Of a DNA stretch of 64,000 nt, positions 50,708 to 59,130 are shown piece by piece. The position numbers and the translations under genes are program-made. Where the stretch lies: the IMG/VR virus record IMGVR_UViG_3300026488_000020, positions 20,235 through 84,234 of that record. The stretch is one strand, 5' to 3'. Position 1 is the first letter of the stretch; each line of letters starts with the position of its first letter. The notes under the pieces were generated by a model that did no database searches, was not told the origin of the DNA, and saw only the letters and a program-made list of their open reading frames with translations. This DNA comes from a virus.

Positions 50708-51769
50708 ATGATAAAACAAGAATTAGATAATGTGATATATGATGCAGCAGAAAGATTAAAATTGTTCGACTCGAGTAGATTACTTGTGCATTTAAGTCAT
50801 AATGATATGGATGGTTTTGGGGCAACATATGTTGTTGGAACGTTTTTATTCGATAGATTAATGATACAAGATAATGCAAATTATGGTGAAATTATCTCAA
50901 AGTTACAAGAGATTGGCTTATCAAAAAATAGTAATTTATTAATAACTGATATTAATTTAACAATGGAAGAGGCTGAGTGGATTAATGATAATTGTAATGA
51001 TTGGTGTGTAATTGATCATCACGGAACTGGTAAAGATGTTGCAACTGCATATCCTAAAAATTATTTTTTAGATACTACTAGATGTGGAACTCTTTTAACA
51101 TTTCACACTTTAAATACTTTTGCATATAATGAAAATTCTACTGAATTAGAAGATGTGTGTGAAATGATTAACGCTTATGATATTTATAAAACAGAAAGTG
51201 ATTTATTTAGAAAAGGTATGCTTCTTGCAAATTATGTAAAATCAAATCAATTTCAATTTAAAGCATTAACTCATGATTACATGAAGTTCTTATTTGAAGA
51301 GGTTGCTCCCTTTATTTTAGAATATGGTGTGCAAGAGACAGAGATTCAATATCCTCGAATGTTTCTAAAATATTTAAAATATTTAAATACAAAAGCAAAT
51401 AATATTATTGTTGATCAACAATTAATTCCATCAAATGTTCAAGTCGCAATGTTACATGAACCATTAATTAGAACAAAAATAACTTTTCAAAATAATGATA
51501 TTGTTGTATTTGAAGGTGTATCAACATCAATTACACAATATGTAAATGAATTATTATTTAATGCTGAGTTTAGCGATAAAGTTTTAATTAATCTGAAAAC
51601 AGATGGAAATAAATGCTTTGTAGCATTTAGAGATATTCAGGGAAATGCCTCTAAGTTTGCAGTCCGGGCCGGAGGCGGGGGACACGAAAAAGCCAGTGGA
51701 GCTTCATTCAAACTAAACGATGGAGAAAAAGGTCTTGATAAGTTATTAGATTTAATAACTAAAGGATAA
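50708..51769 (+). CDS. DHH-family phosphoesterase, 353 aa
   Basis: Motif I is HNDMDGFGA near 31-39, motif II TDINLT near 80, motif III IDHHGTG with DHH at 103-105, and the DHHA1 end RAGGGGHEKASG near 320-331. Size and order resemble the shorter DHH proteins (NrnA/GdpP-like), which degrade short oligonucleotides or cyclic dinucleotides, rather than RecJ. The exact substrate cannot be read from the sequence. Codons for the GGGGH motif are unusually GC-rich (51659-51685), unlike the rest of the gene. A homing-nuclease remnant follows at 51795. Confidence 0.8.
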   Translation: MIKQELDNVIYDAAERLKLFDSSRLLVHLSHNDMDGFGATYVVGTFLFDRLMIQDNANYGEIISKLQEIGLSKNSNLLITDINLTMEEAEWINDNCNDWCVIDHHGTGKDVATAYPKNYFLDTTRCGTLLTFHTLNTFAYNENSTELEDVCEMINAYDIYKTESDLFRKGMLLANYVKSNQFQFKALTHDYMKFLFEEVAPFILEYGVQETEIQYPRMFLKYLKYLNTKANNIIVDQQLIPSNVQVAMLHEPLIRTKITFQNNDIVVFEGVSTSITQYVNELLFNAEFSDKVLINLKTDGNKCFVAFRDIQGNASKFAVRAGGGGHEKASGASFKLNDGEKGLDKLLDLITKG

Positions 51770-51794
51770 TATGGTGGAGGTCATATAGTATTAA

Positions 51795-51905
51795 GGTGGT
51801 ATTAGCAATATTAAAATCGCTGAAGAATATAATATTTCTAGACGAGTAGTTTATGAAATAAAAACTAAAAAAACTTGGAAGGATATATCCAAGTTGTATT
51901 TTTAA
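51795..51905 (+). pseudogene. C-terminal remnant of a homing endonuclease
   Basis: An open frame without a start codon encodes GGISNIKIAEEYNISRRVVY followed by EIKTKKTWKDISKLYF and a stop codon. The pattern (SN-x-KIAEEYNIS...V-x-x-I...TWKDI) is the DNA-binding tail of many HNH homing nucleases. A stop codon lies directly upstream at 51792 and no nuclease domain is present, so only the end of a lost gene remains. Confidence 0.6.
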
Positions 51906-51915
51906 AAGGAATAAC

Positions 51916-52332
51916 ATGGATGAAGAAACCCGTAGAAAACATGCTGCAATTGGAAAAATGTTAGCAACTAATCAACTTGATTATTTAGAATGGTTGAATA
52001 TAACGTTATCACTTTTTAACTTATCTATTAGTCAATTCACTAAGATGTGTCGAGCAGAGAAAGTTACTCTAGCAGAGATTCACAATAAAGAATATATGCT
52101 AGAAAAATTTAAAATTTGGGAGGATATGTTTGCAGAAGAAGCGATCATTGATTATAACTATATTCAAGCATTGTTTAATAATCGCGAGGTTTTGGAGTTA
52201 TCAAAATATGCAGTGAAACATAAATTATCAATTCAAAATATGATTTATAATACAACATGTGTTAGACAGGATCCTATATTTTGGACAAATGTTACAGATA
52301 CAATGTTAGGTATATTATACGATAAGGAGTAA
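51916..52332 (+). CDS. Hypothetical protein, 138 aa
   Basis: AAAAGGAATAAC precedes the ATG. All-helical (EWLNITLSLFNLSISQFTKM); the part ISQFTKMCRAEKVTLAEIHN could be a helix-turn-helix but this is uncertain. No family recognised. Confidence 0.6.
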   Translation: MDEETRRKHAAIGKMLATNQLDYLEWLNITLSLFNLSISQFTKMCRAEKVTLAEIHNKEYMLEKFKIWEDMFAEEAIIDYNYIQALFNNREVLELSKYAVKHKLSIQNMIYNTTCVRQDPIFWTNVTDTMLGILYDKE

Positions 52333-52334
52333 TA

Positions 52335-53453
52335 TTGGAAAATGTATATGTATATGAAACAAGAGCATTTAAAAAAGGCGATTGTGTAGAATTACAACCA
52401 GTTCAATTAGAAAGTACATATGGTAAGTCAAAAGATTTTTTAGTAGATAGAACTATGAAAAACCTATTAGGTTCTGTTTTATCTCTAATGTATGTGTCAG
52501 CTATCTCAAAAGATGCTGAGAATATTAAGATTCGAAAAGCGAAAACGAAGCCTGGAAAATATGAAGATGTCTGGTTCCCTATTGAAATTTTTAAAATAGT
52601 TAAAGTACCGAAGATGAATGATGTGGTAGCTTGGTTATATGATAATCAACCAGTTCAGTACCCAAGTCATTGGTTAATTTTTAAAAATGAAGTACAATCA
52701 ATCTCTAGATATATTCCAAAGATTTTCCAGACAAATTTAAAAGCAATTTATTTAATAAATAAAGAATGTAACCATTTACATTTCAATCATGATAGTTTTG
52801 AGAACTTGATGTATTATAAAACAATTATTCAACAATTAAAATTATCATTTTATGATAGATATTCTGAGTTTAATAAGATGACTAAACGCAAACAATTTAT
52901 TGAAGCTTGCCAAACTATTAATCCAACATGGCATACATCAGATGCTATATCAATTTATGAGATGAATAATCGGAACGTTTTTTCAAATGAGATGTATATC
53001 TCAAATGATGATAGATTAGATTTTTGGAAGAATCCTAAAAAGAAATTAGAATTTGATCAAAATAATGCGATACTACAAGAAAGAATTAAAGAGTTGGCAA
53101 AAGAAAATAATAAGCGTAAAATGTTATCAGACAAAAGATACATATTTGAATTGGATCAGAAAGTAATTGATGATTTAGAATTGGTGATATTCAATGTTAA
53201 AACATTACCTTCTAGAAATCAAATTCTTTTTATCTTTATCGATAAAGATAATAACAAACGTTTTTATATTGAAGATTTTAGTTATATATTTTTTATTTCA
53301 AATCAATCTTCAATTATTAATAATGATTATATTGAAAATTTTGACACTAATAAACATATGCCATTTATTGTAAAATCTTTAGAAGTATTGAGAACAATCA
53401 AATTCGCAGTTCAAGATTCACATAAACGATTTATGAAACAAGGAGGATTTTAA
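52335..53453 (+). CDS. Hypothetical protein, 372 aa, TTG start
   Basis: The start is TTG at 52335, the only codon at the right distance from a strong AAGGAG site (52324-52329); no ATG is nearby upstream. Mixed composition with a helical central part and a beta-rich end. A 22-base perfect palindrome lies within its coding sequence (53230-53251). It overlaps the next gene by one base. No family recognised. Confidence 0.65.
   Translation: MENVYVYETRAFKKGDCVELQPVQLESTYGKSKDFLVDRTMKNLLGSVLSLMYVSAISKDAENIKIRKAKTKPGKYEDVWFPIEIFKIVKVPKMNDVVAWLYDNQPVQYPSHWLIFKNEVQSISRYIPKIFQTNLKAIYLINKECNHLHFNHDSFENLMYYKTIIQQLKLSFYDRYSEFNKMTKRKQFIEACQTINPTWHTSDAISIYEMNNRNVFSNEMYISNDDRLDFWKNPKKKLEFDQNNAILQERIKELAKENNKRKMLSDKRYIFELDQKVIDDLELVIFNVKTLPSRNQILFIFIDKDNNKRFYIEDFSYIFFISNQSSIINNDYIENFDTNKHMPFIVKSLEVLRTIKFAVQDSHKRFMKQGGF
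53230..53251. repeat. Intragenic copy of the palindrome core
   Basis: A perfect 22-base palindrome TTATC...GATAA includes the core ATCTTTATCGATAAAGAT found in the terminators at 2068 and 42655-42782. Here it lies inside an open gene, coding for FIFIDKDN. Confidence 0.85.
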
Positions 53454-53818
53454 TGAAATTATATGATATTCAAAATCATGATGATTATAAAAAACTGTTA
53501 AAATTGTTATTACATAGTGGTGTTGAAGATTCCGTTGGGAATACTTTTGCATTCTTTAATCATGACCCCATAGTTATGTTAGAGTATTTTGATATCGATG
53601 CTCAAGATACAAAGATATGGGATGAAGATGGTGAACCATCTTGGGACATCGATAAAGAAGATTTACCAGAATATTATTGGGATGAGTTTATCACTAATCG
53701 TTTAAAAGAAATTGAAATGAGTTTTCCTTTTATGGTATCAGTGTATGCTGATATAGGAACATGTTTAGATAATGTAGATTATAGAAGTTTTTTTGAATTA
53801 TATCCGGAGCGACCATAA
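53453..53818 (+). CDS. Hypothetical acidic protein, 121 aa
   Basis: GGAGGATTTTA precedes the ATG, overlapping the previous stop codon. Very acidic (DIDAQDTKIWDEDGEPSWDI). TAATG-coupled to the zinc-finger gene that follows. No family recognised. Confidence 0.6.
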   Translation: MKLYDIQNHDDYKKLLKLLLHSGVEDSVGNTFAFFNHDPIVMLEYFDIDAQDTKIWDEDGEPSWDIDKEDLPEYYWDEFITNRLKEIEMSFPFMVSVYADIGTCLDNVDYRSFFELYPERP

Positions 53819-54438
53819 TGGATGCTCTGTGGTATAATTGGGATATGTCTAATCAAAAAGACATAAATAAAGTTATTAAAAAATTAGAAGCAGTTTGTCG
53901 AGCATCATTAGAATATGATGAATGGCAAAGAACTTGTAAATATAGACATGCGATCACATGTCCAGTATGTGATGATAACTATTATGATAATAACTCAAAA
54001 TGTGAAAGCCATCATCATCCAAAAACATTATACACTATTGTTGAAAATATTATTGATGAACATTTAGAAAAAAATGATCTAGATGATCAAACAGGTTTCG
54101 CAATTGTTCAAGAAATAATGGATTTACATTTATTAAAAAAAGTTCAATATATAAATTTATGTCAACATTGTCATAAAAAATTTCATGCTGGTCATCCAGA
54201 TGTATTAAATAAAGTTGATACTATATTTACACAATGGGCTGCAAAAGGAAAAGCAATGTATGATAAAGTATCTGAAGATAATTTAGATGACACTATTATT
54301 GTACAAGTACAAGCTCCTGCAATAATAGAAGAGGTAAAAGTTGATTTTAAATTGACTGCGCCTGAAGCACCAGAAGTTGAAACATTAAATATTGAAACAT
54401 CTGACGACTTCGTGTCTATTGATATAAACGATCTTTAA
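53818..54438 (+). CDS. HNH-like zinc protein, 206 aa
   Basis: The zinc/nuclease-like core is TCPVCDDNYYDNNSKCESHH followed by HPKTL, then LCQHCHKKFHAGHP about 50 residues on. Paired CxxC motifs with an HHxP-type His cluster and CxxCHxxFH end are typical of HNH/recombination-endonuclease folds, but the insert between them is long. The last 60 residues are a low-complexity acidic tail. The stop codon overlaps a degraded terminator palindrome at 54426. Nuclease activity is not certain. Confidence 0.55.
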   Translation: MDALWYNWDMSNQKDINKVIKKLEAVCRASLEYDEWQRTCKYRHAITCPVCDDNYYDNNSKCESHHHPKTLYTIVENIIDEHLEKNDLDDQTGFAIVQEIMDLHLLKKVQYINLCQHCHKKFHAGHPDVLNKVDTIFTQWAAKGKAMYDKVSEDNLDDTIIVQVQAPAIIEEVKVDFKLTAPEAPEVETLNIETSDDFVSIDINDL

Positions 54439-54450
54439 AGATAGAAAAGT

Positions 54451-54475
54451 TTAATATAGAAATAATACATATATT
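54451..54475 (+). promoter_or_regulatory. Candidate promoter motif upstream of the folE block
   Basis: TTAATATAGAAATAATACAT matches the motif at 11620 in 18 of 20 positions. It lies between a degraded palindrome (54426-54445) and the gene at 54489, which starts the folE/polymerase/queE block. Confidence 0.5.
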
Positions 54476-54488
54476 ATTAAGGAGAGTT

Positions 54489-55235
54489 ATGAAAGAGAAA
54501 ATTCAAAAGTCATATATTCTATTAGGTAATTTGCCGATTGGTGACGATTTTAATTCACCAAATGGTTGTAAGTTTATAATCAATGCTCGTGTTAAATATG
54601 AGCAAGGGTTGGTTTCGATTCAATTTATTGAACAAGTAGAATTGGAAACATTTTCATTAGAAAAGGCTAAATTAGGTTCAGAGATTGAATTAGATATTAG
54701 CTCACTCATAAAGTTAAAAACGTTTTTGAGACTTTATGGACAAAGAGATACTGAATACATCAAAGTTTTTTCTACAAGATTATTAGGTTCAGCATCTAGA
54801 AATAACGGAGCATTTATTAAAATGTCTCAGTCAAATTTAGAAGTAATTATTGATGATAAGAATCAAAAAACTTTTAAAATTCCAAGTGGATTTCAATTCG
54901 AAAGTTTTAAAGAGTTGATAATTGAATCGTTAGATATGTTAAAACAAGCATATGTTCAATATGATGTTTCAAAAGTTTTAAGTAATCGACGACAAGGAAA
55001 TACTTATACAGTTGATGATTCTAAACCAAAGATTCAAGTACCTATAGGAACTTGTAATTCTATGACATCACCACCTATAATGCCAATTAGAGGTACAACG
55101 TTGCCAGCGAGTAATTTTGCACAGCCTATTGCACCTAAATCGATATCGTTACCTGATTCAATAACAACTCAAGTTGTGCCGCAAGCGCCGGATTTTAATG
55201 TAAATATACCTGACTTAAATGTTCAAACAATATAA
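54489..55235 (+). CDS. Hypothetical protein, 248 aa, with Pro-rich tail
   Basis: AAGGAGAGTT precedes the ATG. A beta-rich N-terminal domain (KFIINARVKYEQGLVSIQFI, ELDISSLIKLKTFLRLYGQ) is followed by a Pro/Thr-rich disordered tail. Its position at the head of a replication and base-synthesis block suggests a DNA-related role, but no motif identifies it. Confidence 0.65.
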   Translation: MKEKIQKSYILLGNLPIGDDFNSPNGCKFIINARVKYEQGLVSIQFIEQVELETFSLEKAKLGSEIELDISSLIKLKTFLRLYGQRDTEYIKVFSTRLLGSASRNNGAFIKMSQSNLEVIIDDKNQKTFKIPSGFQFESFKELIIESLDMLKQAYVQYDVSKVLSNRRQGNTYTVDDSKPKIQVPIGTCNSMTSPPIMPIRGTTLPASNFAQPIAPKSISLPDSITTQVVPQAPDFNVNIPDLNVQTI

Positions 55236-55246
55236 GGAAAAAATAA

Positions 55247-55999
55247 ATGTTAACTAAACAAGATATAACAAAAGCAACTCTTAAAGAAATGTCTGATGAT
55301 CAGATTAATGATGTACGTAGAGATTTAATTGATATTAAACCATTTTCTGGTCATGAGAATGTTCCAATGACTGTTGAGGCTCGTGCTGTAATGGCATTAG
55401 ATGTTTCTGAAAAAATGAAAGAAATATTTGATATTATGAAACTTGATTATAAAAATGATCCAAATCTTAAAGATACTCCGATGAGAGTTTCTAGTATGTG
55501 GGTTAATGAATTAATGGTTGGTAGATATCAAAACAAACCTCGTATGGAATCTTTTCCTTTACAATTTGGTGGCGACATTGGCGGAGTATTAATTGATGAT
55601 GCACCATTAGAACCAGGTATGATGATTACTAAAAAAGTAGATATTCGATCTCTGTGTTCTCATCACTTAATGCCATTCTTTGATCAAGATGAAAATGCAT
55701 ATGCAATTATTAGCTATGTGCCATCTGACAAACTACTTGGTATTTCTAAATTACAAAGAGTTGTTCATTGGTATGGTTCTCGTCCACAGCTACAAGAACA
55801 ATTAACATATCAGATTTACAAAGATGTGTGTGATACAATTGGTACAAATAATGTTATGGTTTCAATGCAAAATATTACACATACATGTGAATCATTGCGT
55901 GGTGTTGAATCAGCTTGTGGTAGAACAAGTACAATTCAATTTGGCGGAGTATATAATGACTCTAGTTTAAGACGTGAAGTTATTTCACAAGCTAAATAG
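55247..55999 (+). CDS. folE: GTP cyclohydrolase I
   Basis: A 250 aa FolE. The active-site zinc motif SLCSHHLMPF has Cys near 137 with His-His; GISKLQRVVHWYGSRPQLQE is the conserved GLSKLxRxVxxxxxRxQxQE segment; and HTCESLRGVESACGRTST carries the second zinc Cys near 214. It makes dihydroneopterin triphosphate from GTP, the first step of the preQ0 route. AAGGAAAAAATAA precedes the ATG. It partners with queE and queC here; queD (the next step) was not found and may be host- or elsewhere-encoded. Confidence 0.95.
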   Translation: MLTKQDITKATLKEMSDDQINDVRRDLIDIKPFSGHENVPMTVEARAVMALDVSEKMKEIFDIMKLDYKNDPNLKDTPMRVSSMWVNELMVGRYQNKPRMESFPLQFGGDIGGVLIDDAPLEPGMMITKKVDIRSLCSHHLMPFFDQDENAYAIISYVPSDKLLGISKLQRVVHWYGSRPQLQEQLTYQIYKDVCDTIGTNNVMVSMQNITHTCESLRGVESACGRTSTIQFGGVYNDSSLRREVISQAK

Positions 56000-56015
56000 T
56001 TTATAAGGAATAAAA

Positions 56016-56639
56016 ATGGAAAAAAGTTTAATTCAAAAATTCTTAGGAATGATTGCATCCGTGTTTAAACGCGATGATGCTCCAAAACCTAAAAGAAAAT
56101 ATAAAAAACGTGTTAAAAAAGTTGATTCAGAGAAAGATGTTATTGATAAAACAAAACGTGAATTTCCAGAACCGGTTAAAGAAACAACATATAAAGTTGA
56201 GCCTGCGGATTTATCAACAGTTGCTTTAAATATTGAAATTGAATCAAGAGAAAAAGCAGTTCTTCTTAGAAAAGAAAGTTTAACTGTTGCAAAAAAACAG
56301 TTGATGCATGCTACAAATGATGATGATAAAAAAGTTGCAAGTATTACGCTTGCAGCCGCAGAAGACGCTTTAAAAATTGCAGACGATAGATTAAAAGAAT
56401 CAACATCAAAAGATGTTCGTGCATCTGAAGTTGAACCAGAAGTTCTTGAGTCAGCAATGCAAGAAGTAACATTGAAAACAACTTTAACAACTGGTAGATA
56501 TACTACTGAAGATAAAGCAATTGTTAAAGCAGCTACAGATGGTTACGGTCTAGCTGAAGTTAATTTTGAAAAATTAGCAACAACTTTAAATCGTGATATC
56601 AAAGCAGTAAAACAGAGAGTTCGCAAACAATACAAATAG
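56016..56639 (+). CDS. Putative DNA-binding protein with SANT/Myb-like end, 207 aa
   Basis: A basic N-terminal segment (KPKRKYKKRVKKVD) is followed by an Ala/Lys/Glu-rich helix. The last 50 residues (RYTTEDKAIVKAATDGYG...EKLATTLNRDIKAVKQRVRK) look like a SANT/Myb-type helix-turn-helix: an aromatic-T-x-ED start, then LA-x-x-L-x-R...AVKxR. AAGGAATAAAA precedes the ATG. It sits between folE and the polymerase fragments. DNA binding is an inference. Confidence 0.55.
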   Translation: MEKSLIQKFLGMIASVFKRDDAPKPKRKYKKRVKKVDSEKDVIDKTKREFPEPVKETTYKVEPADLSTVALNIEIESREKAVLLRKESLTVAKKQLMHATNDDDKKVASITLAAAEDALKIADDRLKESTSKDVRASEVEPEVLESAMQEVTLKTTLTTGRYTTEDKAIVKAATDGYGLAEVNFEKLATTLNRDIKAVKQRVRKQYK

Positions 56640-56647
56640 GAGATCAT

Positions 56648-57622
56648 ATGATATCTGAGAATCATCCGTGGTTTTTACCTGAAAATTTTATAGAAAAAAC
56701 AGATACTGATGATGTATTATTATACGCTGATACCGATTCAGCGTATTTATTATATGATTTGCCTTTTGATAAATATCAAGACATTCATCAACTTGTTGAT
56801 TATGTTCAAGGTATCGCTCGTGAACTTGGTACAATATATAATGAAGCTCTTGAATATTATTTATGTGCAAATGCTGGATTGAATCCTAAATATAATACAA
56901 TGGATTTTAAATCAGAAGTTGTTGCATATAAGGGATTTTTCAATTCTAAAAAATTTTATGCTTTAGCTAAAGCTTGGGATGAGGGAACCTTTTTTGAAGA
57001 GAAACCTAAACTCAAGATAACAGGTGGAGCAATAAAAAAATCAGATGTTACAAAACTTACTAAACAGTTACTAACAGATGTTTATAGTGTTTTAGTTACT
57101 GATATTGATAAAGTTGATTTAGTTGAAATGTATAGAATTATTTTTGTACAATTAAAAGCTAAATATAAATTCCAAATAATGGACTCAATTAAAAATATGG
57201 AGTTTGCTGATTTCAGTATTCCTAAAAAATGGGGAAGCACTGAAAAAACAATTCCACCACCTGTTACTGGTGCAAAATTATATAATTATATAATGGAAGA
57301 TACGTTCAGACCATCTGATTCATTTATTGTTGTTAAAGTGTATGTTGATATTGCTAGACTATTACAAGAGTATGGTCGCGACCCTGCAAAAGTTTCAGAA
57401 TTTATTCTTCAACAAGAAGAAGTTGAATTTTTAAAAAACAAGATTAATGTTATTTCAATTCCACCAACATTAGATGAAGAACAGAAACAACGATTATTAG
57501 ATAGATTAGATAAACTTAACATTCGATTAGATTATGATGAAATCATAAGTTATAATATTGATACTAAACTCGAACCATTTGAAAAACTATTTTCAGATGA
57601 TATTCGAATGAAAGTATTATAA
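56648..57622 (+). CDS. Family B DNA polymerase, C-terminal fragment (palm motif C and thumb)
   Basis: A 324 aa protein. LLYADTDSAYL (D28-T-D30-S) is family B motif C with both catalytic Asp. FFNSKKFYALAKAWDEGTFF and KPKLKITGGAIKKSD match the KKRY/KLKxKG region after motif C, and the rest fits the thumb. Motifs A (DxxSLYPS) and B (KxxxNSxYG) and the exonuclease domain are absent. The chain starts with its own ATG and AGGAGATCAT site, so it is a separate gene. The exonuclease piece is the next gene, in the wrong order for a simple break. Confidence 0.88.
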   Translation: MISENHPWFLPENFIEKTDTDDVLLYADTDSAYLLYDLPFDKYQDIHQLVDYVQGIARELGTIYNEALEYYLCANAGLNPKYNTMDFKSEVVAYKGFFNSKKFYALAKAWDEGTFFEEKPKLKITGGAIKKSDVTKLTKQLLTDVYSVLVTDIDKVDLVEMYRIIFVQLKAKYKFQIMDSIKNMEFADFSIPKKWGSTEKTIPPPVTGAKLYNYIMEDTFRPSDSFIVVKVYVDIARLLQEYGRDPAKVSEFILQQEEVEFLKNKINVISIPPTLDEEQKQRLLDRLDKLNIRLDYDEIISYNIDTKLEPFEKLFSDDIRMKVL

Positions 57623-57631
57623 GGAGCACAA

Positions 57632-58693
57632 ATGGAACACGGAACTCCTATATTATTCAATCAAGAGAATGTAAGAGATATGACAAAATATCTAAGAGAT
57701 AATTCGTACAAGTTTCATCAATTTTATAATATTGATGTTGATACTAGTGAATATGCATTTATTCAATTTATGATGAATTATAAAGATTCTCCTAGATCAA
57801 AAGTATTAAATAAAACATATTATGATATTGAAACTTTTGTAAATGAAAAAGGTGACTTTACTGATGCTCAAAAGGTAAAAGAAGAAGTTAACTCTATTGC
57901 ATTATATAACAATGTTTCGAATACAGCATATGTTATTGCATTTGTAACTGAATGTGATATAACAGATCCTGTTGAAATTGAAGCAGGTGTGCGAAAACTA
58001 TTTGCAGAAAAAGTTGCAGAAAATGAAACATATAATATTCCAGGAATGACGCTAGTTGTTTTAATTTTAGAGAATGAAAAAGAAGTTTTAGAAAAATTCT
58101 TTAGTTTAATGAAGGAGCAAAATACTTTAGCTCTAATTGGTTTTAATTCAAGCACGTTTGATGATCCATATATGTTTAATAGATGTGCAGCACTCTTTGG
58201 CGAGGAGAGAACTAAGGATATGGTTTCAGAGTTCGGAATCTTGGATAAATATGGTGACTCATCTTTTGAATTACCAGATTATCTTTTAGTTGATCTTTTA
58301 AAACTTTATAAACCTGTTGGTCAAGGTGGGGGAGGATTAGGTAAATCCTTACCCGATTTTAAATTAAATACTGTTGCAAAAAAAGAGCTAGGTATAACGA
58401 AACTTGATTTACCTGGCGGATTCAGACACAATTATCTGCACAATATTATTGGATATTTAACATATAATATTTTTGACACATTGATAACTTTTAAACTTGA
58501 TGAAAAATTATTGTTTATGGAATTGATGTTTGATCTCAGTAAATATAATAATGCTACAATGGGTGCAACGATTAATGGTCGTTCAATCCTATACACATAT
58601 AGAAATAATCTAATGTATGCAACTCAAGATAAAGTTGTAAGGACTAAGAAGTTCTCAGGAGAAGTTTTATATGAACCAACAATCAAACTTTAG
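57632..58693 (+). CDS. Family B DNA polymerase, N-terminal/exonuclease fragment
   Basis: A 353 aa protein with the 3'-5' exonuclease motifs: Exo I TYYDIETF (D65, E67), Exo II LIGFNSSTFDDPY (N172, D177/D178) and Exo III YNIFD (Y278, D282). It ends SGEVLYEPTIKL, the segment that in intact polymerases directly precedes motif A. The palm/fingers part with motifs A and B is therefore missing and is not found elsewhere in the window. AAGGAGCACAA precedes the ATG. It may act with the other fragments to proofread. Confidence 0.9.
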   Translation: MEHGTPILFNQENVRDMTKYLRDNSYKFHQFYNIDVDTSEYAFIQFMMNYKDSPRSKVLNKTYYDIETFVNEKGDFTDAQKVKEEVNSIALYNNVSNTAYVIAFVTECDITDPVEIEAGVRKLFAEKVAENETYNIPGMTLVVLILENEKEVLEKFFSLMKEQNTLALIGFNSSTFDDPYMFNRCAALFGEERTKDMVSEFGILDKYGDSSFELPDYLLVDLLKLYKPVGQGGGGLGKSLPDFKLNTVAKKELGITKLDLPGGFRHNYLHNIIGYLTYNIFDTLITFKLDEKLLFMELMFDLSKYNNATMGATINGRSILYTYRNNLMYATQDKVVRTKKFSGEVLYEPTIKL

Positions 58694-58701
58694 GAGGGAT
58701 C

Positions 58702-59130
58702 ATGACAAATAGCGAGATATTAACAATGTCTCAAGCCTTGAAAACTGAAATTACAGATCAAACCAGTCTATGTTCAAATCTTTTTAGATCTGATATTTCA
58801 GGAAAAGACTTAGAGGCATTAGTTAACTCAACACAAGAGAAAATTGATGAATTGAAATTTTATCAACATGTTATTTATAATCGTAACCAAGAGAAAACGA
58901 TATATAAAAATAAAGAGATATCATATCAAGAAATCATTAGAATTAAAGAAGGTCTCCTTCTTAAGAAAAAACTTCAAACATCACTTATCGGTGATTCAGG
59001 AAACAACCTGGTAAATTTATCATTGGAAGCATTTCAAAAGGTGCAAGAATATAAAAAAGATTTAACAATGATATATAATATTTTAGAAACTTTTAATAAC
59101 TCAACATTTAATATACAGGATCATTCATGA
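58702..59130 (+). CDS. Coiled-coil protein, 142 aa
   Basis: A strong AGGAGGGATC site precedes the ATG. Mostly helical (EALVNSTQEKIDELKFYQHV, YKNKEISYQEIIRIKEGLLL). Overlaps the queE start by 4 bases. No family recognised. Confidence 0.6.
   Translation: MTNSEILTMSQALKTEITDQTSLCSNLFRSDISGKDLEALVNSTQEKIDELKFYQHVIYNRNQEKTIYKNKEISYQEIIRIKEGLLLKKKLQTSLIGDSGNNLVNLSLEAFQKVQEYKKDLTMIYNILETFNNSTFNIQDHS

Noticed and set aside
56648-58693. Split intein joining the polymerase fragments
   Set aside because: Neither fragment end carries intein N- or C-terminal motifs, and the order of the fragments is reversed.
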